Origin: Tepidiformaceae bacterium
GTDB taxonomy: Bacteria > Chloroflexota > Dehalococcoidia > Tepidiformales > Tepidiformaceae
DNA: 64,000 nucleotides
Direction of reading: 5' to 3'
Assembly (NCBI GenBank): GCA_958295975.1
Contig: OY282446.1
Coordinates: 1,155,289 to 1,219,288 of the forward strand
The notes below the pieces were generated by a model. That model was not told the DNA's origin, searched no databases, and was given only the letters and a program-made list of their open reading frames with translations. Shown here piece after piece: positions 50,075-57,745 of this stretch. Position numbers and translations under genes: made by a program. The number at the start of each line of letters is the position of its first letter. The first letter of the stretch is position 1.

Positions 50075-50330
50075 CCGCCGCCCGATGGAGCTCCGGCGAC
50101 ATGCGCAGCGGCACGTTCCCCGAGAAGGGCTTGTCGGGGGAGCGGCCCCGCTCCCCGCAGAAGGCGAGGTAGCTGTCGACGGAGGCCGCGAACTACCGCT
50201 TCAGATCGTGGACGGATTCCCCCTCGAAGGTGATCATATCGCGCGTGCCCGCGACCTCCCCGTGAAAGAGGTCAGCCTCGTCGTCGAAGGCGACGGTCGC
50301 GCGGTAGCCGCGGTATTCCTGTGCATCCAT
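50001..50330 (-). pseudogene. HicB-type antitoxin gene with an internal amber codon
   Basis: 110 codons in one frame. Residues 1-45 are a HicB domain: EYRGYRATVAFDDEADLFHG and EVAGTRDMITFEGESVHDLK, then R. Codon 46 (50193-50195) is TAG where family members usually have an acidic or polar residue before F. After it the frame resumes with FAASVDSYLAFCGERGRSPD, KPFSGNVPLRMSPELHRAAA and DAARAAGMSLNAWLTETVAR. A single base change (for example GAG to TAG) would explain it. No HicA toxin is next to it. Read-through or a sequencing error cannot be excluded. Confidence 0.85.
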
Positions 50331-50388
50331 GAAATCGGTCTCGAGAATCGTGCCCGGTGCGACATCGGGTCTCTCCTCTCCTGTTGGG

Positions 50389-50493
50389 CTATCCGCTGAC
50401 GATGAATCCCAGCGCCTGAATCGCGATGAAGGCGGCGATGGACAGAGCCACGAGCGTGGCAACCACGATCAGCGTGTTCCGCACGACGCGCAC
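50389..50493 (-). CDS. 34-residue single-pass membrane protein
   Basis: GTG 50493 to TAG 50389, with AGAGG upstream. The product RVVRNTLIVVATLVALSIAA then FIAIQALGFIVSG is one hydrophobic helix with an Arg-rich N-terminus. Unrecognised. It lies between the hicB relic and the hydrolase gene, in the gap left by rearrangement, so it may be a true small gene or chance. Confidence 0.4.
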   Translation of the reverse strand: MRVVRNTLIVVATLVALSIAAFIAIQALGFIVSG

Positions 50494-50568
50494 GGCTAAA
50501 CCTCTTCAACGGGGAGGCTGTCTTTCCGTAGCGTAGGTGCGATGCGGTGTGCGGGCAAACGGCGGCGC

Positions 50569-51429
50569 TCAGCCGCGCGCGGCGGCGGCCAGCTCGCGCA
50601 GGTGCGATGCCACCAGTTCCGGTGCCTCCATGGGGAGGAAATGGCTGCGCTCCGGCAGGAACACGTCCTCGGCGTTGGCCAGCTCGTCCGCCAGCCCGGG
50701 CCAGGTGGGCGAGGCCGACATGCTCCAGGGCTCCCGCGAATCCGGCGGCGCGGCGCGCAGCACGCGCACGGGCAGACGCAGCTCGCGCAGCAGCGGCCAC
50801 GGGTTCCAGGCGCGGTTGCCCAGGTAGACGGCGGCCTCGACGGCGGGCGGGCAGGCCAGCTCGTAGCCGTCGCCGTCGGGCGCGGGCAGCAGGCCGTGCT
50901 CGCAGTAGTCGCGCAGCACGCGCGGATGCCAGCGGCGGAAGGGGTCGCGCCCCGCGAAGCGCGCCTCCATCTCCGCGGGCGAGGCCCAGCGGTTGCGCCG
51001 CCGCGCCGCGAAGTGCTCGGCCTCGAAGGATGGCTGACGCCCGTAGCGGTCGGGCGCGAAGAGCACGGGGTCGATGAGCAGGAGGGCGCGGAAGGCCCCC
51101 GGGCGCAGGGCCGCGGCGGCGGCGATGCAGGCCCCGCCCATGGAGTGGCCCGCGCCGATGGCCCCGCGCAGCCCCAGCGCGTCCGCCAGCGCCGCCAGGT
51201 CCTCCGCCGCGTCGCTCCAGGCGTAGGGCGGGGGCGGTTTGGCGCTGCGCCCGTGGCCGCGCAGGTCCACGGCCAGCGTGCGCTCGTCCAGCGCCTCGGC
51301 CACGGCGTCCCAGCAGCGCGCGTGGAAGCCGGTGGCGTGGGCCAGCAGCACGGACGGCTCGCGCCCGCCGCGCTCGACGCAGGCCAGTTCCACGCCGTTC
51401 GCGCGCAGGCGCCGCTCGACGGGCTCCAT
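50569..51429 (-). CDS. Alpha/beta hydrolase
   Basis: 286 residues. ERRLRANGVELACVERGGRE, LLAHATGFHARCWDAVAEAL, AVDLRGHGRSAKPPPPYAW, the nucleophile elbow IGAGHSMGGACIAAAAALRP and the histidine in ERSHFLPMEAPELVASHLRE give a complete catalytic set (Ser in GHSMGG, late Asp, final His). Substrate unknown. The start is ATG 51429; a further ATG 18 nt upstream is also possible. Its 3' end is duplicated as the fragment at 49652. Confidence 0.88.
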   Translation of the reverse strand: MEPVERRLRANGVELACVERGGREPSVLLAHATGFHARCWDAVAEALDERTLAVDLRGHGRSAKPPPPYAWSDAAEDLAALADALGLRGAIGAGHSMGGACIAAAAALRPGAFRALLLIDPVLFAPDRYGRQPSFEAEHFAARRRNRWASPAEMEARFAGRDPFRRWHPRVLRDYCEHGLLPAPDGDGYELACPPAVEAAVYLGNRAWNPWPLLRELRLPVRVLRAAPPDSREPWSMSASPTWPGLADELANAEDVFLPERSHFLPMEAPELVASHLRELAAAARG

Positions 51430-51508
51430 GCCGCGAGTATGGCGCATCGCGCCGCGCCGATCGCGCCAGCGAGCGCTGCGATCTCCGCGAACCTCCGTTC
51501 TATAGTGC

Positions 51509-51528
51509 GCTCCCCCACTTCGGGGAGC
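51509..51528 (+). promoter_or_regulatory. Leader hairpin after TATAGT, before the HTH gene
   Basis: GCTCCCC (51509-51515) pairs with GGGGAGC (51522-51528), loop CACTTC, 3 nt after the hexamer TATAGT (51501-51506). GAGGAGAG follows and then GTG 51542. A hairpin at the very 5' end of the mRNA may protect it or shield the ribosome site. Confidence 0.4.
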
Positions 51529-51541
51529 GAGGAGAGCGCCC

Positions 51542-51838
51542 GTGGAGGAGCCGCCGCGCAAGCCGCGCATCGACGCCCTGCCGGAGCACACGCGCTACCG
51601 CGACAAGGGGTGCGACCTCTATCCGTCGTGCCTGCGCTGCCGCCTGCCGCGCTGCCGCTACGACGACCCCGGCGGGGCGCGCGCCATGCTGCGCGAGGGG
51701 CGGGACGCCGCCATCCTGCGCCTCGCGCGCGAACAGTCGCTGGGCGCGGACGAGCTGGCGCGGCGCTTCGGCCTTTCGCGCCGCACCATCTTCCGCGTGC
51801 TGCGCGCGGGCCGGACGGCGGAGGGCGCGGGGAGCTAG
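51542..51838 (+). CDS. Small HTH protein with a cysteine cluster
   Basis: 98 residues. The first half has RYRDKGCDLYPSCLRCRLPR followed by CRYDDPGG, four cysteines that could bind zinc or an iron-sulphur cluster. The second half is an HTH of resolvase or sigma-region-4 type: REQSLGADELARRFGLSRRT then IFRVLRAGR. Possibly a redox- or metal-sensing regulator, or a regulator of replication-region genes; the target is unknown. The GTG start has GAGGAGAG upstream. Confidence 0.75.
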   Translation: MEEPPRKPRIDALPEHTRYRDKGCDLYPSCLRCRLPRCRYDDPGGARAMLREGRDAAILRLAREQSLGADELARRFGLSRRTIFRVLRAGRTAEGAGS

Positions 51839-52233
51839 AAGACGAGCGGGCGCGCGGACGGCGCTCCGAGCCAGCGTTCGAGGTCGGCGCGCGCGAAGCC
51901 GCGGATGGCGTCGAGGTCCGCGGGCGCGCAGGCGTGGGGAACGCCACGGCGCGCGTCGGGCATGGCCGTCAGCTCCGCGCGGAAGACGAGCGCCAGCCCC
52001 CGCCCCGCCGCCAGCGCGTCCAGCAGCCGCAGCTCCGCCGCCCGCGCCTCGCCGCACCACTCGTCCACCAGCGCGGACGCCGTCTCCCACGGTTCGCCGC
52101 CGGGCGCCAGCGGCGTCCAGGGCAGCCAGCGCCCGCCCGCGCCGGGGTCGTCGGGCACCTCCGCCGCGAAGGCGACCACGCGGCCCGCGTGCACGGGCAC
52201 GGCGTGCACCGTGACGAGCGGCGCGTTCGTCAC
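51835..52233 (-). CDS. Uncharacterised protein, weakly Nudix-like
   Basis: 132 residues. TVHAVPVHAGRVVAFAAEVP, RWLPWTPLAPGGEPWETASA and LVDEWCGEARAAELRLLDAL recall the outline of a Nudix domain (strand, P-x-x-L-x-x-G-E, helix), but the GX5EX7REUXEEXGU box is not complete. GTG 52233 overlaps the M16 peptidase stop. Convergent with the HTH gene. Called by frame and coupling, not by family. Confidence 0.65.
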   Translation of the reverse strand: MTNAPLVTVHAVPVHAGRVVAFAAEVPDDPGAGGRWLPWTPLAPGGEPWETASALVDEWCGEARAAELRLLDALAAGRGLALVFRAELTAMPDARRGVPHACAPADLDAIRGFARADLERWLGAPSARPLVF

Positions 52234-53528
52234 CGCAGGAGGCCGTCGAAGGGGGCGGGGCCGTCGAAGGGGCCGACCGCCGCCAGCATGGCCGCCTCGG
52301 GACGCGGCAGCTCCGCGGCCAGGCGGCGCAGGTCGTCGAGCGTGACGGCCTCGATGCGCGCCGTCACCTCGTCCACGCCCAGCACCTCGTCGAGCAGCAG
52401 CTCCTGCCCGCCGATCCAGGCGGAGACGGCGCGCGTGTCCTCCATGCGCAGCTGCAGGCGGCCCGCCGTCAGCCGCCTGCCCCGCGCCAGCTCCCCGTCC
52501 GTGGCGTCGCGGGGGAAGCGCGCGATGGCCTCGAGGGCGGCCTCCAGCGTGAGCCGCGCGCGCGCCGGGTCGCAGGCCGCGTAGACCGTGAACGAGCCCG
52601 CGTCGCGGTACTCGCTCACCCACGAATGCACGTCGTAGACGAGCGCGCGCTCCTCGCGCAGTTCGAGGAAGAGGCGGCTGGACATGCCCTCCGCCAGCAG
52701 GGCGCTGAGCAGGGCCGCGGCGTACTGGTCCGGGTGCCCGGCGGGCGGCGCGGGCCAGCTCAGGCAGAGGTGGGCCTGCTCCGTGTCCTTGGCGCGCACG
52801 GCCACGCGGGGGTGGTCGCCACGCGCGCGCGCGGGCGCGCCGCCGTCGGGATGGCCCGCGGGCAGGTCGCCCAGCCAGCGCGCGGCGGCCTCGGCCACGG
52901 CCTCGTGGGCGACGTTGCCGGCCACGGCCAGCGCCATGTTGGCGGGCGCGTAGCGGTCGCGGAAGTAGCGCGCCACGGCCTCGCGCGGCAGGCGGCGCGC
53001 CGTCTCCGCCGTGCCCCCGATGTTGCGCCCCAGCGGCTGGCCCGGCCAGAGCGTCTCGTCGGCGAGGATGGCGGCCAGCTCGCCCGGGCTGTCCTCCACG
53101 CCCGCCAGCTCCTCGAGGATGACGGCGCGCTCCTTCTCCAGCTCGCCCCCGTCCAGCACGGGGGCGCTCACCATGTCGGCGAGGATGTCGATGGCCTCGC
53201 CCGCCGCCCAGTCCGGCGTCTTCGCGTAGAAGACCGTGAGCTCGCGGTCGGTGACGGCGTTGTGCAGGCCGCCGGTGGACTCGATGGCCTCCGAGATGGC
53301 GCGCGCCGTGGGCCTGCGCGAGGCCCCCTTGAAGAGCATGTGCTCGAGGAAATGGGAAAGGCCCGCCTCGGCGTCCGCCTCGTGGCGGCTGCCCGCGCCC
53401 ACGTAGACGCTGACCGTGGCCGAGCGCGTCTGCGGCATGGCGCTCGTGACCACGCGCAGGCCGTTGGGCAGCACCGTGCGCGCGAAGGCGGACGCGCTTC
53501 CCCCATCCACGGGCGGCGGCTCAGCCAT
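52230..53528 (-). CDS. M16 family zinc peptidase
   Basis: 432 residues. The inverted zinc motif is in [20 protein letters not shown] (HxxEH), with the third ligand glutamate further on in the [20 protein letters not shown] region. [20 protein letters not shown] and the second M16 half ([20 protein letters not shown] and [20 protein letters not shown]) complete the pattern. One polypeptide of about 430 residues is typical of the mitochondrial-processing-peptidase-like bacterial proteins. It overlaps ruvB by 8 nt upstream. Confidence 0.92.
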   Translation of the reverse strand: MAEPPPVDGGSASAFARTVLPNGLRVVTSAMPQTRSATVSVYVGAGSRHEADAEAGLSHFLEHMLFKGASRRPTARAISEAIESTGGLHNAVTDRELTVFYAKTPDWAAGEAIDILADMVSAPVLDGGELEKERAVILEELAGVEDSPGELAAILADETLWPGQPLGRNIGGTAETARRLPREAVARYFRDRYAPANMALAVAGNVAHEAVAEAAARWLGDLPAGHPDGGAPARARGDHPRVAVRAKDTEQAHLCLSWPAPPAGHPDQYAAALLSALLAEGMSSRLFLELREERALVYDVHSWVSEYRDAGSFTVYAACDPARARLTLEAALEAIARFPRDATDGELARGRRLTAGRLQLRMEDTRAVSAWIGGQELLLDEVLGVDEVTARIEAVTLDDLRRLAAELPRPEAAMLAAVGPFDGPAPFDGLLR

Positions 53529-54600
53529 CGGCGGCCAGCGCTTCGGGCGGCGTGCGCGTGGGCGCGGCCTCGCGCCAGAGGTCGCCCTGCGCGCCGGGCG
53601 GCGGCTCCAGCCCCAGGTGGCGCCAGGCGGCGGGCGTGGCCACGCGACCGCGCGGCGTGCGCCGCAGCAGCCCGCACGTGAGCAGGAACGGCTCGTACAC
53701 GTCGACCACCGTGTCGGGCTCCTCGCTGATGGCGGCGGCGATCGTCTCCAGCCCCGCGGGGCCGCCCCCGAACTGCCCCACGAGGGAGCGCAGCAGGCGG
53801 CGGTCGATCTCGTCCAGCCCCAGCGCGTCCACCTCCAGCAGGTCGATGGCGGCGCGCGTGGCCGCGAGCGTGGCGGGGCCGCCCGCGCGCACCTCGGCGT
53901 AGTCGCGCACGCGCCGCAGGATGCGGTTGGCCACGCGCGGCGTGCCCCGCGAGCGGCGCGCGATCTCCACCGCCGCCTCCGCCGCCAGCTCCACGCCCAG
54001 CAGCGTCGCCGAGCGCCGCACGATCGCCGTGAGCGCCTCCTCCTCGTAGAAATCGAGCCGGTAGATCGAGCCGAAGCGGTCGCGCAGGGGCGCGCTGATC
54101 ATGGCGTAGCGCGTAGTCGCCCCGATGAGCGTGAAGGGCGGCAGGGCGAGGCGGATGGAGCGCGCCCCCGGCCCCTTGCCGATGACCAGGTCGATGGCGA
54201 AATCCTCCATCGCCGGATAGAGGATCTCCTCCACCGCGCGCGACAGGCGGTGCACCTCGTCGACGAACAGCACCTCCCCTTCCTTGAGGTTGGTGAGGAT
54301 GGCGGCGAGGTCGCCCGGACGCTCCACGGCGGGGCCGCTGGTGGTGCGGATGGGGGCCTCCAGCTCGGCCGCGAGGATGTGCGCCAGCGTCGTCTTGCCC
54401 AGCCCCGGCGGCCCGTAGAAGAGGTGGTGGTCGAGCGGCTCGCCGCGCGCCGCCGCCGCCTCGATGGCGATGCCCAGCACGTCCTTGATGCGCTCCTGGC
54501 CGGGGAAATCGGCCAGCCGCCGCGGGCGCAGCGTGCGCTCCGCCGGGCGCTCCCCGCCATCGGGGGCCTCGCCCTCATCCGCGTGTTCCCCGCTCGTCAT
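53521..54600 (-). CDS. ruvB: Holliday junction branch migration ATPase RuvB
   Basis: 359 residues. The AAA+ core is clear: [40 protein letters not shown] (Walker A), [20 protein letters not shown] (Walker B), [20 protein letters not shown] (sensor 1 and arginine finger) and [20 protein letters not shown], then the C-terminal winged helix. It drives branch migration with RuvA, whose gene is not in the window. Start ATG 54600. Confidence 0.96.
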   Translation of the reverse strand: MTSGEHADEGEAPDGGERPAERTLRPRRLADFPGQERIKDVLGIAIEAAAARGEPLDHHLFYGPPGLGKTTLAHILAAELEAPIRTTSGPAVERPGDLAAILTNLKEGEVLFVDEVHRLSRAVEEILYPAMEDFAIDLVIGKGPGARSIRLALPPFTLIGATTRYAMISAPLRDRFGSIYRLDFYEEEALTAIVRRSATLLGVELAAEAAVEIARRSRGTPRVANRILRRVRDYAEVRAGGPATLAATRAAIDLLEVDALGLDEIDRRLLRSLVGQFGGGPAGLETIAAAISEEPDTVVDVYEPFLLTCGLLRRTPRGRVATPAAWRHLGLEPPPGAQGDLWREAAPTRTPPEALAADG

Positions 54601-54622
54601 GCCCGCAGTCTACCGCGCGCGC

Positions 54623-56809
54623 TCAGTCCAGCAGCAGGATGGCGGGGCGCGTCAGGTGCACCCAGTAGACGCGGTAGGGGAAGAGCCCGCCGAAGCCGTT
54701 GAACTGGCGCGGCGCGTCCGGCAGCCACGAGCGCCAGGCGCCGGTCGCGTTGTCGTAGCTGAGCACCTGGTCGTAGGCGCCGCGCACGCTGGCGAGGGCC
54801 TCGGCCACGGGGCGCGCCGCTCCCGTGTAGACGAAGGGGTTCCAGCCCGCCGTCATCTCGATCTGGCGGGGCGGCGACCGCGGCGGCGCGAGCGAGCCGT
54901 AGACGCCGCCCTCGCTCCGCACCCAGAACACGTCGTAGCGGCTCAGCCCCTCCAGCGTGCGCGCGTAGGCGGGGGCCTCGCGGCGGAAGTGGCGGATGGC
55001 GCCGTCGCCCGCCGCCGCGTCCCAGACGGCGATGGCGGACCACTCCCCGGGCAGGCCCTCGGCGGCCCGCGGCAGGGGCGCGTCGGCCCTGAGGTAGGCG
55101 GCCAGGCTCCAGCCCTCGCCCAGCTGCTGCGCCACCACCGGCCCCGGCGGCGGCGAGCGCCCGTCCAGCGCGTGCCCCTCGCGCAGCAGCGACTCGTTGG
55201 GTTCGCCCCAGGCGAAGGGCGCGGCGGGGGCCCCGCCCAGGGACAGCTCGACGCGCCGCCCGCCCGCCCCGCAGCCCGCGATCTCGCCGTCGGCGGCCAC
55301 GCGCACGGCGTAGACGGCGCCGCCCCCGGCCACGCCCTCGGTCTCGCCCGCGCCGCAGTCCACGCCCTCCACGCGGGCCAGCACGGGCGTGCCCGGCGGC
55401 GGATCGATCCAGTCGCGCAGCGCGCTCCCGCGCACGGTCATGGGCACGCGCGCGAGCGCGGCGGCGATGTCGATGACGCCCGCGCCCGCCCAGTTGCCGC
55501 CGTGGGGGGCGGGCCGCGGGGGGGAGGCCGATTCCCGCGCGATGGCCAGGTACTCCTCCAGCTCCAGCCCCGGATTGCGCGCCATCATGAGCGCGAAGAG
55601 GCCGGAGACGAAGGGCGCCGCCAGGCTCGTGCCCGGGGGCTGCCGCCCGATGGTGGTGGGCAGGCCCAGATCGGAGCGGATGGTGCTGACGATGCCCACG
55701 CCCGGCGCGGCCAGGTCCACGCCCGGGCCCCAGCCCGCGCCGCGCATCCAGGCGTTGCCCATGGCGGCGTCGCTGGCGCCCACGCCGACCACGTTGGGGT
55801 ACTGCGCGTAGGCGGCGGGATAGCCCACGCCGCGCTCGCCGTAGTTGCCCGCCGCGGCCACGATCACGATGCCCTCGCGCAGGGCCGCCTCGATGGCCGC
55901 GCGCACCACGGGCAGGTCGTCGGCGGGGTTGCCCGGCTCGCTCGCCAGGCTGAGGTTGATCACGTCCGCGCCCATGCGGCGGGCGTAGTCGATGGCGCGC
56001 GCCACGTTCGGCAGGTTGCCCGTGGGGCTCCCGCGCGGGCCGCAGTCCAGCGTCTTCAGGGTCATGATGCGCACGTTCCAGGCCACGCCCGTGACGCCCG
56101 CGCCGTTGTTCCCGCGCGCGCCGATGATGCCCGCCACGGAAGTGCCGTGCGAGCCCGCGTCGATGCGGTCGCCGTGGTCGTCCCGCACGTCCCCCACGGG
56201 GTCGCCCGTGCGGTAGCCGCAGCTGCGGAAGCGCTCGCGCGTGAGGTCGATGAAGCGGCAGCCGTGGCGGTCGTCGATGCAGCCGTTGCCGTCGTCGTCC
56301 ACGCCGTTCGCCGTGAGGTCGCCCTCGTTCACCCACAGGTTGTCGCGCAGGTCCTCGTGCTCCGGGTCGATGCCCGTGTCGATCACGGCCACCACGATCT
56401 CGCCCGCGTCCGTCATCACGTCCCAGCCCGCGGGCGCGCCGATCGATTCGAGGTAGGCCGCCTGGCGGCTCGCGTAGAAGGCGTCGTCGGGGATGGCCGC
56501 GGCGCGCACGGGGGCCGCCGCGTGGGCGCTGAGGATGCCGGGCCTCCCCCGCAGCCAGGCGGCGTGGGCCTCCGGCGTCACGCCCGACGGCACCGGCAGC
56601 TGGCGGTAGCCCAGCGCCTCCAGCGAGCGCTCCCCGGCGGCGTCCGCCCCGGGCGCGGCCAGCCCCGTCCACACGCGCGCGGAGACCCAGTGGTCGGGCA
56701 GGGAGGCCCCGTCGTCCGCGACGGCCCCGCCGGATCGCGCGGCGGCGAACCCCGTCAGCGCCAGCAGCACGGCCAGCGGCGCGAGCGCGCGAACCCCTCG
56801 CCCCCCCAT
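54623..56809 (-). CDS. Secreted subtilisin-like serine peptidase
   Basis: 728 residues after the start at 56809, which gives a signal peptide (ALAPLAVLLALTGFAAARSG). The S8 triad is visible: aspartate in IVVAVIDTGIDPEHEDLRDN, histidine in DAGSHGTSVAGIIGARGNNG, serine in PPGTSLAAPFVSGLFALMMA; the oxyanion asparagine is in VAAAGNYGERG. After the catalytic domain (about 130-470) come an assembly of beta-rich sequence and a C-terminal piece: MTAGWNPFVYTGAARPVAEA, YDNATGAWRSWLPDAP and LFPYRVYWVHLTRPAILLL. That last segment resembles a GWN-type module I associate with Chloroflexota surface proteins. Confidence 0.9.
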   Translation of the reverse strand: MGGRGVRALAPLAVLLALTGFAAARSGGAVADDGASLPDHWVSARVWTGLAAPGADAAGERSLEALGYRQLPVPSGVTPEAHAAWLRGRPGILSAHAAAPVRAAAIPDDAFYASRQAAYLESIGAPAGWDVMTDAGEIVVAVIDTGIDPEHEDLRDNLWVNEGDLTANGVDDDGNGCIDDRHGCRFIDLTRERFRSCGYRTGDPVGDVRDDHGDRIDAGSHGTSVAGIIGARGNNGAGVTGVAWNVRIMTLKTLDCGPRGSPTGNLPNVARAIDYARRMGADVINLSLASEPGNPADDLPVVRAAIEAALREGIVIVAAAGNYGERGVGYPAAYAQYPNVVGVGASDAAMGNAWMRGAGWGPGVDLAAPGVGIVSTIRSDLGLPTTIGRQPPGTSLAAPFVSGLFALMMARNPGLELEEYLAIARESASPPRPAPHGGNWAGAGVIDIAAALARVPMTVRGSALRDWIDPPPGTPVLARVEGVDCGAGETEGVAGGGAVYAVRVAADGEIAGCGAGGRRVELSLGGAPAAPFAWGEPNESLLREGHALDGRSPPPGPVVAQQLGEGWSLAAYLRADAPLPRAAEGLPGEWSAIAVWDAAAGDGAIRHFRREAPAYARTLEGLSRYDVFWVRSEGGVYGSLAPPRSPPRQIEMTAGWNPFVYTGAARPVAEALASVRGAYDQVLSYDNATGAWRSWLPDAPRQFNGFGGLFPYRVYWVHLTRPAILLLD

Positions 56810-56959
56810 CGCGCTCCGCTCAGGCTCCGGACCGCGGCGTGGGCATGACGGGGCTCCTCCGTGGCGCACGGACGCCGCGCATTCCCCGCATGATAGCAGC
56901 GAACGGCGCTGCGCCGGGCGCGCAACGCCGCGCCGCGCGGATGGCTAAGGTGAGGGCGC

Positions 56960-57718
56960 ATGGCACGCCCCAGGCCCAAGCCGCGCGCCGCCCCCATGGA
57001 CCTCGCCTTCGGCGTGCAGGCCTGCGCCGTGGCCCTGCGCGAGGGGCTGGCCAGGCGGCTCCTCCATCTGGAGGGCGGCGGCAACCCGCGCGTGCTGGCC
57101 CTCGCGGAGGAGGCGCGCGCGCTGGGGCTGCCCGTGGAGGCGGTGGACGCCGCGCGCCTCGACGAGCTCTGCGGCGGCGGCGTCCACCAGGGCGTGCTCG
57201 CGCGGCTGCGGCGGCTGCCCGCCGTCTCCATCCCGCGCGTGGCCCCCGTCCCCTCCCTCGCGCTCGTGCTCGACGGCGTCACCGACCCCCAGAACACGGG
57301 CGCCTGCCTGCGCGTGGCCGTGGCCGCGGGCGCGACCGTCGTCGCGCTGCCGCCGCGCAGGGGCGCGACGCTCACCCCTGGCGCGCACCGCGCCAGCGCC
57401 GGGCTCAGCCTCGTCGCCCCCGTGGCCGCGCCCCTCAACCTCGCCCGCGCCGTCGCGCAGCTGAAGGAGGCGGGCTACTGGATCGTGACCGCCGCGCCGG
57501 GCGCGGGCGCGACGGACGCGACCGCCTTCGACTGGCCCGACCGCACGGCGCTCGTGCTGGGCGGCGAGGAGCGCGGCGTGAGCCGCCTGCTGCGCGAGGC
57601 CGGCGACTTCCGCGTGGCCCTGCCCATGGACGCGCGCGCCGAATCGCTCAACGTGGCCGTGGCCTGCGGAGCGCTCGCCTACCTCTGGCGCGCCCGCTGG
57701 CCCGCCCCGCCCCCTTGA
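56960..57718 (+). CDS. TrmH/RlmB-type 23S rRNA 2'-O-methyltransferase
   Basis: 252 residues. SPOUT-family segments are LVLDGVTDPQNTGACLRVAV (motif 1), ALVLGGEERGVSRLLREAGD (motif 2) and VALPMDARAESLNVAVACGA (motif 3), which together form the SAM knot. The N-terminal substrate-binding part is short: LAFGVQACAVALREGLARRL and LEEARALGLPVEAVDA-type sequence. Closest in outline to RlmB (Gm2251 methylation). Divergent from the subtilase gene. Confidence 0.9.
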   Translation: MARPRPKPRAAPMDLAFGVQACAVALREGLARRLLHLEGGGNPRVLALAEEARALGLPVEAVDAARLDELCGGGVHQGVLARLRRLPAVSIPRVAPVPSLALVLDGVTDPQNTGACLRVAVAAGATVVALPPRRGATLTPGAHRASAGLSLVAPVAAPLNLARAVAQLKEAGYWIVTAAPGAGATDATAFDWPDRTALVLGGEERGVSRLLREAGDFRVALPMDARAESLNVAVACGALAYLWRARWPAPPP

Positions 57719-57745
57719 AGGTAGCGCCAGCCAGCTTGATCTCAC

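Noticed and set aside
50234-50372. Alternative small gene starting ATGTCGCACCGGGCA after GGAGAGG, upstream of hicB
   Set aside because: The frame gives an Arg/Ser/Pro-rich product overlapping the conserved hicB frame; the ribosome-site-like sequence is probably a leftover of the lost FxLYD copy.
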